64,000 nt of DNA, taken from Thereva unica (lineage: Eukaryota; Arthropoda; Insecta; Diptera; Therevidae). The number at the start of each line of letters is the position of its first letter. The first letter of the stretch is position 1. A model generated the notes under the pieces. It made no database searches, was not told where the DNA came from, and saw only the letters and a program-made list of their open reading frames with translations. Below, piece by piece: positions 18,189 to 27,531 of the stretch. The stretch lies in assembly GCA_949987705.1 (NCBI GenBank), contig CATLJY010000888.1, forward strand, positions 62,001-126,000. The letters run 5' to 3'. The position numbers were made by a program, and so were the translations under genes.

Positions 18189-18191
18189 CAA

Positions 18192-19982
18192 ATGTTGTAT
18201 TATGTCGTGCTTCTAATTGGCTTGATCATACTAATCCTCGTAGACCGACTCCAATATAAATACAGACGCACACCAATGCAGCGCTACCGGTGGAATGGCA
18301 AGACGGTGGCAATGATCGAGCATGAAAATAAACTCCCGGAACGAGGTAACCTGGCGTGCAACCACACACAACCCAAAATGTGCTCTGTCAGCGACCCTCT
18401 GTCTTGTTCCCAGTGCGCCAATGTGCTGAGCCGATGTGTCCACCTCGAGCAAGACGAAATCATCGAGGGGCTCACACTGCGCGCCAACGAAACCTCCGAC
18501 GAGGGCTACTGCCTATACGTCTCGAATAGCGATATGCGAATAAAGTGCACACAAAAGCGCGGCGGCAAATATGTATTGATTACGGATCGAAATTTCACCA
18601 AATATTCATACATTTGCCTGTGCACGACACCCGGATACTTTACAAATTCATCTGAATACTCGGACTGCGACACATTCACCGGCTGTCGGAACGGCCGAAT
18701 GCGGAACACCGATTTTTCGACAATGGGGGCCATTCGCTGTGATTGCAACGACGGCTTTGAAGAAGTTCCCGGCTCCCACGATATCGCGCCCACTTGCCGG
18801 AAAAAAAATATCTACAAGACCCCCGCCGAGGCTGTCAACTACTACGCCATACTAGACCCCCAGTATATCGAGCCGGCGGTCCGCGATCGCTACCCCGACC
18901 TCTATTTTCCCAACCCCTGCTCGATAGACGCCCTCACGCGGGAGCGACTCTTTAATACGAGCGTGGCATACGATGAAAAGCTACGGGTTGCGTACTGCGT
19001 GTCAGACAACCCATCTGTCGTCACAATTAGATTCGACTACAGCTACTTGATTGGAAACGGGGGAAAATATGCCAATGCCGTTGTCAAGATCACAAATACA
19101 GAGCACCCCCCAATGACGGTGATCAACCGCTACAATCCGAATCTGTCGATTGTCAGCGAGCAGGTGTACGAACAGCAACTCGATAGAAAGGAAACAAGGT
19201 ACAAGCGCGGCCGCAGATTCTTTTACCGCGACCTGCGCCCGCACATTAAACTGCCATACATAGAGCCCGACTCGTACAACACCGGCGCCTTGGGGGATTT
19301 CTATAGAGGATTTCCCCTCATTTTGATCGCAAAATTGCCAGAAGCAAAGGTCATGGTCTACGATGCCCCCACCCCCGAAAAAATTACACATGTATGGGGG
19401 TTGGTCATGCACTATGTGCCCGTATTTATACCCGACTCGTTCGAGTCCTACAACCGCTCATACTGTGGCTCGCTGGCAGCCGCAAATCTGCCCAACGACT
19501 CTCGCATACATATGCTGTACCCGTCCCCCCCGTATCACCCCAGCGAATTTAGTGAGATTGGTCGTCACACAATCATGAAAGCGCCCAGAGGCGGTGACAT
19601 CAGCAACATGCCGTACGCACAGGAAAACACCCCGTGGCCGGCCTTTACACGCTACACGATCCTGTTTTCGGGCATCGTGCTCAACTACGTGTCGTCCGAC
19701 AACGAGCTCTTCTCAAAGCCACTAGATCCAGATGTAGAGTTTGCCATCAATACGTACCGTAAACTACTCGACCCCGATTGGAAGCCGCGGCCCGACAACA
19801 TCAATTCGTACTCCTACCACACTCAATTCAGGATGATTACCCTGGCCAAAAACAAAGACCTACACATGTGGATAGAAAACTCATATGACCACGTCACACA
19901 GGGCATCATGGCGCCAAACAAGGAAACCGTGCGCTACACCTTTACCGATGGCAATCTCTCACTACCCGATTCCTATGCCTAG
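18192..19982 (+). CDS. pif-1: PIF-1 per os infectivity factor
   Basis: I start at the ATG at 18192 (tttaagcaaATG), giving 596 residues. The open frame extends upstream but only as antisense of the mucin-like gene. An N-terminal membrane anchor (YYVVLLIGLIILILV) is followed by the cysteine-rich PIF-1 region: CSQCANVLSRC, EGYCLYVSNS, ICLCTTPGYFTN, GCRNGRM and IRCDCNDGFEEV. PIF-1 belongs to the oral infectivity complex in the envelope of occluded virions. The length is slightly above the baculovirus range. Confidence 0.92.
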   Translation: MLYYVVLLIGLIILILVDRLQYKYRRTPMQRYRWNGKTVAMIEHENKLPERGNLACNHTQPKMCSVSDPLSCSQCANVLSRCVHLEQDEIIEGLTLRANETSDEGYCLYVSNSDMRIKCTQKRGGKYVLITDRNFTKYSYICLCTTPGYFTNSSEYSDCDTFTGCRNGRMRNTDFSTMGAIRCDCNDGFEEVPGSHDIAPTCRKKNIYKTPAEAVNYYAILDPQYIEPAVRDRYPDLYFPNPCSIDALTRERLFNTSVAYDEKLRVAYCVSDNPSVVTIRFDYSYLIGNGGKYANAVVKITNTEHPPMTVINRYNPNLSIVSEQVYEQQLDRKETRYKRGRRFFYRDLRPHIKLPYIEPDSYNTGALGDFYRGFPLILIAKLPEAKVMVYDAPTPEKITHVWGLVMHYVPVFIPDSFESYNRSYCGSLAAANLPNDSRIHMLYPSPPYHPSEFSEIGRHTIMKAPRGGDISNMPYAQENTPWPAFTRYTILFSGIVLNYVSSDNELFSKPLDPDVEFAINTYRKLLDPDWKPRPDNINSYSYHTQFRMITLAKNKDLHMWIENSYDHVTQGIMAPNKETVRYTFTDGNLSLPDSYA

Positions 19983-20037
19983 ACAAAAGACTCTCATACA
20001 GCGGAAAAATTTTTTTATTTCAAATCAATCAATACAA

Positions 20038-20817
20038 TCAATATACAGAGCAAACTGGGAAATTTCTCTCGAGCACCATCTTTCCAGCAACTGCAGTCAC
20101 AGTAAAGACAATAAATCCCTTCTCGTCGACGGCCCGGTTGACAACTACACGCGAGTCGAAGCGTGGCTGCATGTCCTTGTTGTCCGTGACAAAGTACGCG
20201 CGCTCGTATCGCTTGAGCATGACGCGCTGTGGCGGGTACCCAATATTGTTGGCGACATGCAGCACAAATGTGCGATTCTTGCGCTCCTCCTCGGTCGGCA
20301 TGTGGCGTGCTTCACCCTTCGATGAATCCGAGCGCACCTTTTTGGGCTTTTCAGCGGCTGGAGGCTCGGCACCAAAATCGATATTTAGGGGGTCTGCAGT
20401 TTGAGGTTCTGGAGCTGCTGGTGCTGCAGCTTGAGGCTGCTCTGCCTCTGATGGAGCTTGGGGCTCTAGCGCTTGTGGCGTTCCCGCCTTGGGTTTGGCA
20501 GCTTTAGGCTTGGTACGCTTCTTCGCTTTAGATTTGTTCGGTTTAGGCTTGAGGGCTGGCTCTGGTTGGGTTTCAGCTACTGGAGCAGACTCTGGAGCCA
20601 CTTCTACAGCACTTACATCCATCCGCATCTTTTTCGAGCGCCCAGATGGCTTATTGTCGCGCTTCCTCTTTGGCTGCGTTTGCAGCACAATTTGGTCCCC
20701 GCAAAGATTGGCAGACGGTTCGCCCAGCGATTCGCCGAATAACGACTGTTCAGGGTCGGCTTGTGTCAGCATCTCAATTTCGATTTCGTCTCCGGGAACT
20801 ACTTGATTCATCCGCAT
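20038..20817 (-). CDS. Basic Pro/Ala/Lys-rich protein (259 aa)
   Basis: The start at 20817 lies in tatataagATG. The first ~40 residues are acidic, residues 45-170 are low-complexity with many K, P, A and E (several KRKR/KKRTK clusters that could be nuclear localisation signals), and the last ~90 residues look folded. It could be a nucleoprotein or a virion-associated DNA-binding protein, but no family is recognised. Divergent from the next gene, sharing a palindromic promoter. Confidence 0.75.
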   Translation of the reverse strand: MRMNQVVPGDEIEIEMLTQADPEQSLFGESLGEPSANLCGDQIVLQTQPKRKRDNKPSGRSKKMRMDVSAVEVAPESAPVAETQPEPALKPKPNKSKAKKRTKPKAAKPKAGTPQALEPQAPSEAEQPQAAAPAAPEPQTADPLNIDFGAEPPAAEKPKKVRSDSSKGEARHMPTEEERKNRTFVLHVANNIGYPPQRVMLKRYERAYFVTDNKDMQPRFDSRVVVNRAVDEKGFIVFTVTAVAGKMVLERNFPVCSVY

Positions 20818-20829
20818 CTTATATATAAG
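20818..20829. promoter_or_regulatory. Palindromic bidirectional late promoter CTTATATATAAG
   Basis: A perfect 12-nt palindrome that presents TAAG to both strands. On the minus strand it abuts the ATG; on the plus strand the ATG is 8 nt downstream. Confidence 0.7.
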
Positions 20830-20837
20830 TATTATCG

Positions 20838-21278
20838 ATGGTTGTATCACAAATGACAATGATTCCAAGTGCGGTAGGCTGTCGCTCTTGCTGCTTGCCG
20901 CTTACACTCACAAATGTGTGGTCTGATCACGCCGATTGCCGGTTTAAAACTGACTGCTCCACCAAGATTCGGTTATACTTTTATAGCGATGTAGATCAGC
21001 TGGTCCAAGATATGGTCGACTGCCGCTACCTAGAGGTCGAAGAGCCGCCAACCCCTGACACCAGCGACGATAGCGATACCGAGTCGTGTTCTGATGAGGA
21101 GCTGCCGCCCCGTATCCGCACTAAGCCACCACGATTCGACCCCGAGCCCGTGAGCAAGCGCGACTTTATCGATGAGCGCCTCGTGATTGAGTGTGGCGAC
21201 TACTACGCCGAGCTGAACCCCGGGATGGTGCTGACATACTTGCAGACGCGCCGGTGCCGTACCCCAGCCCAAGTATAA
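20838..21278 (+). CDS. Unknown Cys-rich/acidic protein (146 aa)
   Basis: Follows the shared TAAG element. The N-terminal half has seven cysteines, six within the first ~45 residues (GCRSCC, ADC, TDC), possibly a metal-binding module. The middle has an acidic Ser/Asp stretch (DTSDDSDTESCSDEE) that looks like a casein-kinase-type phosphorylation region. No membrane helix. It ends one base before the next ATG, so the two genes are tightly packed. Confidence 0.7.
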   Translation: MVVSQMTMIPSAVGCRSCCLPLTLTNVWSDHADCRFKTDCSTKIRLYFYSDVDQLVQDMVDCRYLEVEEPPTPDTSDDSDTESCSDEELPPRIRTKPPRFDPEPVSKRDFIDERLVIECGDYYAELNPGMVLTYLQTRRCRTPAQV

Positions 21279-21279
21279 G

Positions 21280-21630
21280 ATGGCTTTGGATATATTTGCT
21301 AGCATGTATCGCGGATCAGAGTTGCAGAGGATGGTCGACAGCGCCACCATCGAAACCAAAAAGTCGGACCCCGTCTACACCATCAACGACCTCAAGACCA
21401 TGGCGAGCGCCGTAATGTCCAAGATGAACATCGGCCTCCAGCCCATCATGTACATGCTCATCTCGATTATCGCCTGCCCGGCCGCGCTCATGTTTGTCAC
21501 GCTGTCGTCGACCAGCATCACGCTGACATTCAAGGTACTGGCCACGATCCTCGTACTACTGCACATTGTTGTTTGCAGCTACTACGTGTTTACAAAGAGC
21601 GAGGCTCTGCGTTTGGCCAAGTTCATCTAG
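21280..21630 (+). CDS. Membrane protein with two transmembrane helices (116 aa)
   Basis: Starts in tatTAAGATGG-type context (tataagATGG), overlapping the 3' end of the preceding gene. After ~55 soluble residues come two hydrophobic helices (MYMLISIIACPAALMFVTL and FKVLATILVLLHIVVCSYYV) with a short loop. It may be a virion envelope protein. No family recognised. Confidence 0.75.
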   Translation: MALDIFASMYRGSELQRMVDSATIETKKSDPVYTINDLKTMASAVMSKMNIGLQPIMYMLISIIACPAALMFVTLSSTSITLTFKVLATILVLLHIVVCSYYVFTKSEALRLAKFI

Positions 21631-21636
21631 ATGCTG

Positions 21637-21672
21637 TATAAATAGAGGTGCAAGAGTTTTTTTCAAATCAGT
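21637..21672 (+). promoter_or_regulatory. Early promoter TATA-CAGT of nuclease gene
   Basis: TATAAATA at 21637 is followed 32 nt later by CAGT at 21669-21672, with the ATG 5 nt further on. No TAAG is present. The layout matches baculovirus early promoters. Confidence 0.8.
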
Positions 21673-21676
21673 CAAA

Positions 21677-22534
21677 ATGGAACTTTTCAAGAGTCTAAAC
21701 ACGGAGCGCGACAGCCGCATCACGTTCGACGAGCCCTCCCACCGCTACTACGTCGATGGGGAGCCGACAAATTTTTCGGTGACGGGGTTCCTGGGAGTAA
21801 AAATATACGATAGCTTTGATGCCGGGAAGGCCAGCTGCGGTGCCGCCAAAAAGCTGATTCGCAGCGATCTCTTTACCGACATCGCAGAGGCACAGGCATA
21901 CGTGCAGATGACGTACAAGTACTCGTGCGTCAAGGGCACGCGGGTGCACAAGTTTATCGAGTGGTTTCTCAACAAGCAGGAACGCCCCGAAGAAATCGCA
22001 CCGGCCAACGACGAGGAGCTTACCAACGCCTGTGCCGTCGGCACGCCGACAGATTTGATGCGCCAACAGTTTGCCACCGAGTTTAGCCATAATCGGCTAG
22101 TGAGCGAAACGAAGCTCTGCTTTGACAACTTTATGCGGGCCTTCAGCTTTATCGACCGGGCGTACACACTGGCCGCGACCGAGTACATTATCTGGCACAA
22201 GACGCCCACGTTCTCGATTGCCGGGTCGGTCGACGCCATCTTTTGGTCAGACATTGAGAAGCGCGAAGTCGTGATAATGGACTGGAAGACCAACAAGACA
22301 GTCACCAACGTCTTTAGCAGCATTAACAAGAACGAGCAGTCGCCATTTTTCCAGCAGCCGTGTGACGTCATCAAAAAGTATTCGTGTCAGCTGCACATCT
22401 ACAGTCAAATATTGGAGAGCCACTACAATGTCAAGGTCGTCGATGCCTACCTCGTGCACTTGTCGCACAACAACTTTACCATCATCTCGCATCAATCAGA
22501 ATGTCCGTGTAGAGGATTTTTCCTCTCGCTCTAA
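21677..22534 (+). CDS. PD-(D/E)XK nuclease (RecB/Cas4-like)
   Basis: The 285-residue protein has the RecB-family order: GTRVHKFIEWFL (near residue 91), a conserved Glu region (ATEYIIWHK), AGSVDAIFWSD (Asp near 186), VVIMDWKTNK (D-x-K core near 201), and QLHIYSQIL (Q-x3-Y motif near 236). Such nucleases process DNA ends during replication and recombination, and occur in other large insect DNA viruses. I start at the ATG at 21677 next to the early promoter; the open frame upstream overlaps the previous gene. Early expression fits a DNA metabolism role. Confidence 0.87.
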   Translation: MELFKSLNTERDSRITFDEPSHRYYVDGEPTNFSVTGFLGVKIYDSFDAGKASCGAAKKLIRSDLFTDIAEAQAYVQMTYKYSCVKGTRVHKFIEWFLNKQERPEEIAPANDEELTNACAVGTPTDLMRQQFATEFSHNRLVSETKLCFDNFMRAFSFIDRAYTLAATEYIIWHKTPTFSIAGSVDAIFWSDIEKREVVIMDWKTNKTVTNVFSSINKNEQSPFFQQPCDVIKKYSCQLHIYSQILESHYNVKVVDAYLVHLSHNNFTIISHQSECPCRGFFLSL

Positions 22535-22573
22535 AAAATAAAAAAAATTTTCCTCTCAAAACTGTGTCTCAAA

Positions 22574-23668
22574 TTATCGATTTCCCGATTCCTGTAGGTC
22601 GCGGTCCAACACCAGCTTGACGAACCATGTCAAGAGGTGCACCGACAGATAACTCTGCGGCATACAGAGCCTGTGGGCCTGGGTGTGTCGCCCGAATAAT
22701 CGCATGTACGCCGACATGCGGCGGGTATTGATTTGTGAGAGGCTGTCGTCTTTGATGGCGCGGGAGAGGGGTTCCGAGGAGAAGAGGCACTGGAACCCCA
22801 GTTCAGAATCTACCCTGGATTCGCCAAATTCGTCAATCATCTTGAGCAGCAGAAACTGGCACAGCACCTTGGGCCTGAAGAGCACAAACACCCCGTTCTG
22901 GTACTGGGCCACAATATGCGGACACATGGCTTCGGTGGTGGCCGTGCACTTGAATTCGGGCGGGCAGTAGCGGCCAGTAAATGTGGTGCAATTACAGCTG
23001 GCCTTGTCGTGCACAATGCGGGGGTTCATATTGAAATCGGCCACGGCCTCTGGGCTGCTGGTGTACATTTTGACAATTTCGAGCACGCACAGCCGGAACC
23101 CGTGCAGAAATTGGTTCCACGATGTTGTGAATTCAGTGGGCCTGAGAAATTGTATGAGGCTGCCGTCATTGACCGTGTCAAAGAGGCAGCCGGTGTCCAT
23201 ATTGACACGGAGGTTGGTGGCGTGCAGTTTGTTCAGGTCCTCTTCGAAATAGGTGCTGGGGTATCCGTTAATCAGGTATATCAGGTGGTTAAAGTAGTAG
23301 CTGAACTGCGTCTTGAGGAGGGCCACCACGAGTTCGCGGTGCTGGGTCCACTCGAGCGCGCGCCCGACGTCGGTTTGCATGCGCGTAAAAAAGGCGCAAT
23401 TATGGGAATTATTGAAATACGTCTGGTAGCTGTAGTCAGAGTCGTCAATGTCCATCAACTTGTATGGCGGCCGGCCGTCCCGCGTGCGAGTCATGGGAAT
23501 CTTTATGAAGCGGTGGGTGATGTTGCCAGTCGAGTCTTCTAGCAGCTCGCACCCGTGCGTCGTCCGGTGAAACACCATTCCGGCAAAGGGGCACTTGATA
23601 TGCCTGACGACAGTGCCCACATCTAGCAGGTCGTCGTCGAATAAAAACTCGGAATTAACGTCATCCAT
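22574..23668 (-). CDS. Unknown Cys-containing protein (364 aa)
   Basis: The start at 23668 follows tttaTAAGCATGG; an in-frame ATG at 23716 is not needed. The product has no signal peptide. Several conserved-looking cysteines cluster around KCPFAG (N-terminus) and SCNCTTFTGRYCPPEFKC (about residue 235), which may bind metal. It is downstream of, and co-directional with, the methyltransferase gene. No family recognised. Transcription-related late factors sit in comparable positions in relatives, but this is speculation. Confidence 0.72.
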   Translation of the reverse strand: MDDVNSEFLFDDDLLDVGTVVRHIKCPFAGMVFHRTTHGCELLEDSTGNITHRFIKIPMTRTRDGRPPYKLMDIDDSDYSYQTYFNNSHNCAFFTRMQTDVGRALEWTQHRELVVALLKTQFSYYFNHLIYLINGYPSTYFEEDLNKLHATNLRVNMDTGCLFDTVNDGSLIQFLRPTEFTTSWNQFLHGFRLCVLEIVKMYTSSPEAVADFNMNPRIVHDKASCNCTTFTGRYCPPEFKCTATTEAMCPHIVAQYQNGVFVLFRPKVLCQFLLLKMIDEFGESRVDSELGFQCLFSSEPLSRAIKDDSLSQINTRRMSAYMRLFGRHTQAHRLCMPQSYLSVHLLTWFVKLVLDRDLQESGNR

Positions 23669-23696
23669 GCTTATAAATAAAACAATGATTGATAAT

Positions 23697-24737
23697 TTAT
23701 TGACATTTATTTTCATCTACAATTTGATCGGCAAATGCACGTGCCATAATGGTCTGCTTTTTCAGTATGCGGCTGAGATTGCGCATCGCGCCCACCTGGT
23801 TAATGAGGGAATCTGCTCGGGGTAGCACGACAGCGTAGATTTCCTGGTTAAAGTCTGAGGAACCCAGTGGCTTGACAAAATGACACACGAAATCTTGATC
23901 GCAGAGATTTACGGCGCGCAGCAGGTTCTCGAGGCCCATGCCCTTGCTGTGCACCAGCTCACTGCCGAGTGTCTGCAGCTTGACGATGGCGCAGCAGTTG
24001 TTGAACTGGGACCGCAGCTTTGTCATCAGATCGAGGCAGTTTACCAAAATGTCGGTGCCGCGCACGTAGTCTGAACGAGAGCGGCGAACCACCTCTCGGC
24101 CGACATCGGAGACAAGCAGCAGGTTCCGCTCCCCATCACGTGGTGTAGATGAGAGGTGCTCCGTTAGCGTGTGGATGATGGTTTTTCGGCAGCCGCGGCA
24201 AAACACATCGCCATCAAAAGCTTCCTCGGGGTCAACCTCTAGCAAAACTCCTGCCCCCCGCAACGCCTCGACGCGCCGGGTGTAGTCGAGCACTTGTTGC
24301 GCAGTCAGATCCTTGTCGAGGCGCGAGTTGCTGGCGGTGGTCATGATGAACGTGGACCGAGGCGCGAGCACGTTAAACATGGTGTCGCCCGGCGCAGCTC
24401 CAAACTCGATGCAGTAGAGGGCGCCGCTGGTGCTGGTCTGAAAGGTGGTGGGCAGGTCGTTGATGATGTTTTGGATCTTTGTGCCGGCGCGCGTCACTCC
24501 GTCTGGCCTGATGTGGTAGGCGACCGGGATCGAGCTCGAGCTCTGCCAGTCCCGCCGCACCTGGAAGCCGCACTTTGGGTACTGCTGCCACAGCTCGTAC
24601 AGCCTATTGTGCTCGTTCACTAGGCGGGTTGCACGCGGCAGCAGCAAGTTTTGCAGCGACATGCGAGTCAGCTCGCTGCACGATATCTTGAATCGGTCCT
24701 GATCGCGGGTGTCTGGGTGGTAACTACAAGACTCCAT
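23697..24737 (-). CDS. FtsJ/RrmJ-type RNA cap 2'-O-methyltransferase
   Basis: The 346-residue protein has the Rossmann-fold SAM-binding block CIEFGAAPGDTMF (near residue 112) and a K-D-K-E tetrad: Lys in GTKIQN (near 86), Asp in LVSDVGREV (near 208), Lys in AIVKLQTLG (near 252) and Glu in NQEIYAV (near 299). This arrangement is typical of FtsJ-like 2'-O-methyltransferases, such as baculovirus MTase-1 (Ac69). A CxxC pair (FCRGCRK) is an added feature. Cap methylation helps viral mRNA stability and innate evasion in related systems. An early TATA-CAGT promoter precedes it. Confidence 0.85.
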   Translation of the reverse strand: MESCSYHPDTRDQDRFKISCSELTRMSLQNLLLPRATRLVNEHNRLYELWQQYPKCGFQVRRDWQSSSSIPVAYHIRPDGVTRAGTKIQNIINDLPTTFQTSTSGALYCIEFGAAPGDTMFNVLAPRSTFIMTTASNSRLDKDLTAQQVLDYTRRVEALRGAGVLLEVDPEEAFDGDVFCRGCRKTIIHTLTEHLSSTPRDGERNLLLVSDVGREVVRRSRSDYVRGTDILVNCLDLMTKLRSQFNNCCAIVKLQTLGSELVHSKGMGLENLLRAVNLCDQDFVCHFVKPLGSSDFNQEIYAVVLPRADSLINQVGAMRNLSRILKKQTIMARAFADQIVDENKCQ

Positions 24738-24744
24738 TTTGAAT

Positions 24745-24779
24745 ACTGATGATTTTTGATCGTCGGCGGTTGTATTTAT
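24745..24779 (-). promoter_or_regulatory. Early promoter TATA-CAGT of methyltransferase gene
   Basis: On the minus strand ATAAATA (24779-24773) precedes CAGT (24748-24745) by 31 nt, and the ATG follows 7 nt after it. Confidence 0.65.
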
Positions 24780-24839
24780 TGGTGCGCCCGGTCAGCGCCG
24801 GAATATCGAGGCGGGGGTCAAAAACTTCGTGCTGGAGGC

Positions 24840-25735
24840 ACTGCACAATTTCGATCTACCGGACCAGAGCCACCGAGCCAGCTCATCCTTAAGTATTAAT
24901 TATAAAATTAAAAAACTTTAAGCGGTAGGGAGCTGCCTGCTTCACTCCTCACCAACTAAAGTTTCAAGAGTGAATGGGTCGCGCGCGAAGCCACCGCTCA
25001 ATTTATAGTCGAGTTGCAGGAAAAAGCTCTTTTGTATGAAAAATGTCGAAAGGCGGGGGTCACGGCGACAAAAAGTCTCAGTCGGTGTCTGACCGCCGAC
25101 GAGTGCATACCTCTAAGCAAGTCTGCACGATGATAGCGACGAGCGGATGCATATAAATTGTTCCAGAGGTCCGCACTCGTCGGCGGTTCGACACCGACTG
25201 AGCATTTTTGTCATTCCGTCACGCGCCTTTAGACATTTTCATACAAAAGAGCTTTTTCCGGCAACTCGACTATAAATTGAGCGGTGGCTTCGCGCGCGAC
25301 CCATTCACTCATTAAACTTTAGTTGGTGAGGAGTGAAGCAGGCAGCTCCTCTATCGCCTAAAGTTTTTTTTAATTAATAATTAATGCTTAAGAATGGCTG
25401 ACGCTCCTCGGGCCGTGCAGCTTTGTGGATCGAGTTCGCGGATGAAAATTGTGCGGTGCACTTTTATGACCTTGAAACCACTGCCCGCCTTGATCTAGCC
25501 CACTGGCGACTTGACAGCAGTGTCTATACTGCAACTCGTCTCTGTTAGTCCGGCCACCACCTTGTCTCTGCCGTTACAAACTGGTTTTATCCGCTCCAAA
25601 CACCACCTTAATACAATTGACCGCACCACGCAGTAATCGCCTCAAATTGAAACTTTAGTTGGTGAGGAGTGGTTTTCTTTAATTAATAAATAATACTTAA
25701 AGATGGGCTGGCGCTCGTCGAGGCATGAAAAGTTT
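24840..25735. repeat. hr block: two inverted units plus a partial unit
   Basis: One plus-orientation unit (about 24880-25105), one minus-orientation unit (about 25165-25425) facing it, and a truncated unit at about 25645-25720. Between them is the ~190-bp accessory segment containing TCAAGGTCA that recurs in other hr arrays. The head-to-head layout makes a large inverted repeat around 25135. No gene is visible here. Confidence 0.85.
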
Positions 25736-25785
25736 AACCCCCGCCCCGATCTCCTTAAAAAAGACATTTATATAGAGTCCATTTA

Positions 25786-26409
25786 TTACATCATCATCAA
25801 CAATAAATTTGAAATAGTTGTCCGTGGCTCAGCGTCTTCTTGGAGTCGGTGTAGTGCCCCCACCTCGCAGGGCTCGTAGCTGGCCTCGATAAAGGTGCTG
25901 GCAGCCTGATGACTAACTCGCTGGCTCCGTATGACCGGCAGCACATGCTCGCGAATCCATCCGCTGAGGGTGGTGGCTTCTTGTCTGCTCGAGCGCAGCA
26001 GCAACTGATAGACACCGTGGTCGCAGAGAAAGAGTGTATCCGGGTGCCACGGCCTGGGGGTCCGGACGAGGGGGGAAGCCAGTTCTCTCCACAAATGATG
26101 AAACTTTTCGTCAATCAGCTGACTGGCTGCACCCATGTCCGTGTATCCTAGGAGGGCGGCAAATTCTCGGAATCCGTAATAAGATTGCTCGTTTTCCGAG
26201 CGAAAGGCCCAGCAAACGAAATCCGGGCACCCTGGGCGCAACGCAAATGTGTACTGTTTCAAAGACATTTTACAACTGGTTGCATCTGTTAGACCGTAAA
26301 AGCGCGGCAAAACTAATTCCGGACACAACCGACACACCAGCAGCTGGTTGCTATTCTGTACTTGATTTTCATAATTCTTCTTCCCCGAATTAGTTAAATG
26401 GTTCTTCAT
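25786..26409 (-). CDS. BRO-N domain protein (bro)
   Basis: The 207-residue protein carries a BRO-N domain: FRSENEQSYYGFREFAALLGY, a central WREL, PRPWHPDTLFLCDHGVYQLL and a terminal REHVLPVIR. BRO proteins are repeated, DNA-binding proteins of large insect viruses. An internal ATG at 26268 (MSLKQ) matches the usual BRO start. The upstream extension contains CRLCPELVLPRFY, related to the zinc-finger fragment at 2.7 kb, so the N-terminus may be a fusion. It is surrounded by hr arrays. No TAAG is adjacent; a TATAAAT lies about 70 nt upstream. Confidence 0.82.
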   Translation of the reverse strand: MKNHLTNSGKKNYENQVQNSNQLLVCRLCPELVLPRFYGLTDATSCKMSLKQYTFALRPGCPDFVCWAFRSENEQSYYGFREFAALLGYTDMGAASQLIDEKFHHLWRELASPLVRTPRPWHPDTLFLCDHGVYQLLLRSSRQEATTLSGWIREHVLPVIRSQRVSHQAASTFIEASYEPCEVGALHRLQEDAEPRTTISNLLLMMM

Positions 26410-26543
26410 CCCGAAATCAACTGAATGCCTCTTGGTCCCCCTCTAAACAAACATCAGAATTGAGCTCACATTTATAGGTAATCATGCAACCCAACAGTCC
26501 TAAAGAAGAGTCCTAATACTATAATAATAAGACTTAACTTTGA

Positions 26544-26551
26544 TGACGTCA
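26544..26551 (+). promoter_or_regulatory. CRE palindrome TGACGTCA in hr module
   Basis: A full cAMP-response-element palindrome, within ttgatgacgtcatca. Further copies at 27414-27421 and 29361-29368 are followed by kB-like sites. Confidence 0.6.
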
Positions 26552-27413
26552 TCAGGGCCGTGCCAAGGAGGAGGTTTACGCTCAGTAAAGCTGGACCAGA
26601 AACAGTTCTGTCGATCGGTGATCTGTTTGTCGAAGTGTACCTTTGTGACCTTTGACCCCGGTAGTCTCAAGGAGGGGGTCAGGCCCAGCGGAGTAACGGG
26701 GTGGACAGCTAAATTTCGACAAGGGTCTTTTTCGCGCTCGCCGAAAACCAAGTCCAGAAAAGTTTGTTACGGGGATTCCCCGCGACACGTCTGGACATGT
26801 CTCGAGACTCAAGGCGGGGTCGGCGCCAGCGTGCCGGGGCGGGGGTCAAAAATTTCGTGCTGGAGGCACTGCGCAATTTTCAACTCGAGCTGCTCAACCC
26901 GAGGAGCTGCACGCCTCGAGGAGCTCTAGCCATTCTTAATCATTAATTATTAATTAAAAAAAACTTTAGGCGGTAGGGAGCTGCCTGCTTCACTCCTCAC
27001 CAACTAAAGTTTAATGAGTGAATGGGTCGCGCGCGAAGCCACCGCTCAATATATAGTCGAGTTGCCGGAAAAAGCTCTTTTGTATGAAAATGTCGAAAGG
27101 CGCGTGACGGAATGACAAAAATGCTCAGTCGTGCTGCGACCGCCGACGAGTGCAGACCTCTGGTACATTTTTGAGACTCGAACAAATAGGGGATTACTGC
27201 GTGGTGCGGTCAATTGTATTAACGTGGTGTTTGGAGCGGATAAAACCAGTTTGTAACGGCAGAGACAAGGTGCTGGCCGGACTAGCAGAGACGAGTTGCA
27301 GTATAGACACTGCTGTCAAGTCGCCAGTGGGCTAGATCAAGGCGGGCAGGGGTTTCAAGGTCATAAAAGCGCACCGCACAATTTTCATCCGACCCCTCCT
27401 TGATACGGCTTGA

Positions 27414-27436
27414 TGACGTCATCGCGGGGAATCCCC
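27414..27436 (+). promoter_or_regulatory. CRE plus kB-like site
   Basis: TGACGTCA (27414-27421) is followed 4 nt later by the palindromic GGGGAATCCCC (27426-27436), which fits the NF-kB/Rel consensus. A duplicate pair lies at 29361-29383, and a third kB-like site (GGGGATTCCCC) at 26771-26781. Confidence 0.6.
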
Positions 27437-27518
27437 TAAAAGATTTTTTCCGGTCTCGACTTTTGGCGAGCGCGAAAAGATCTTGGTCGAAAATTGCATG
27501 ACCCCCTTGAGACTACCG

Positions 27519-27531
27519 GGGTCAAAGGTCA
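27519..27531 (+). promoter_or_regulatory. DR1-type nuclear receptor site
   Basis: GGGTCAAAGGTCA is a direct repeat of the AGGTCA half-site with one-base spacing. Identical copies occur at 27676-27688, 29487-29499 and 29644-29656, in reverse at 26646-26658, and with one mismatch at 38243-38255. Confidence 0.6.

Noticed and set aside
17550..18191. 214-codon N-terminal extension of PIF-1
   Set aside because: It is antisense to the mucin-like gene and bypasses the membrane anchor and late promoter at 18192.
27145..27335. Repeated 61-codon frame in hr accessory modules (also 27.9, 31.0, 55.2 and 56.1 kb)
   Set aside because: It starts with GTG, has no TAAG or TATA, and several copies are shortened or lost. 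Most likely repeat DNA that happens to be open.
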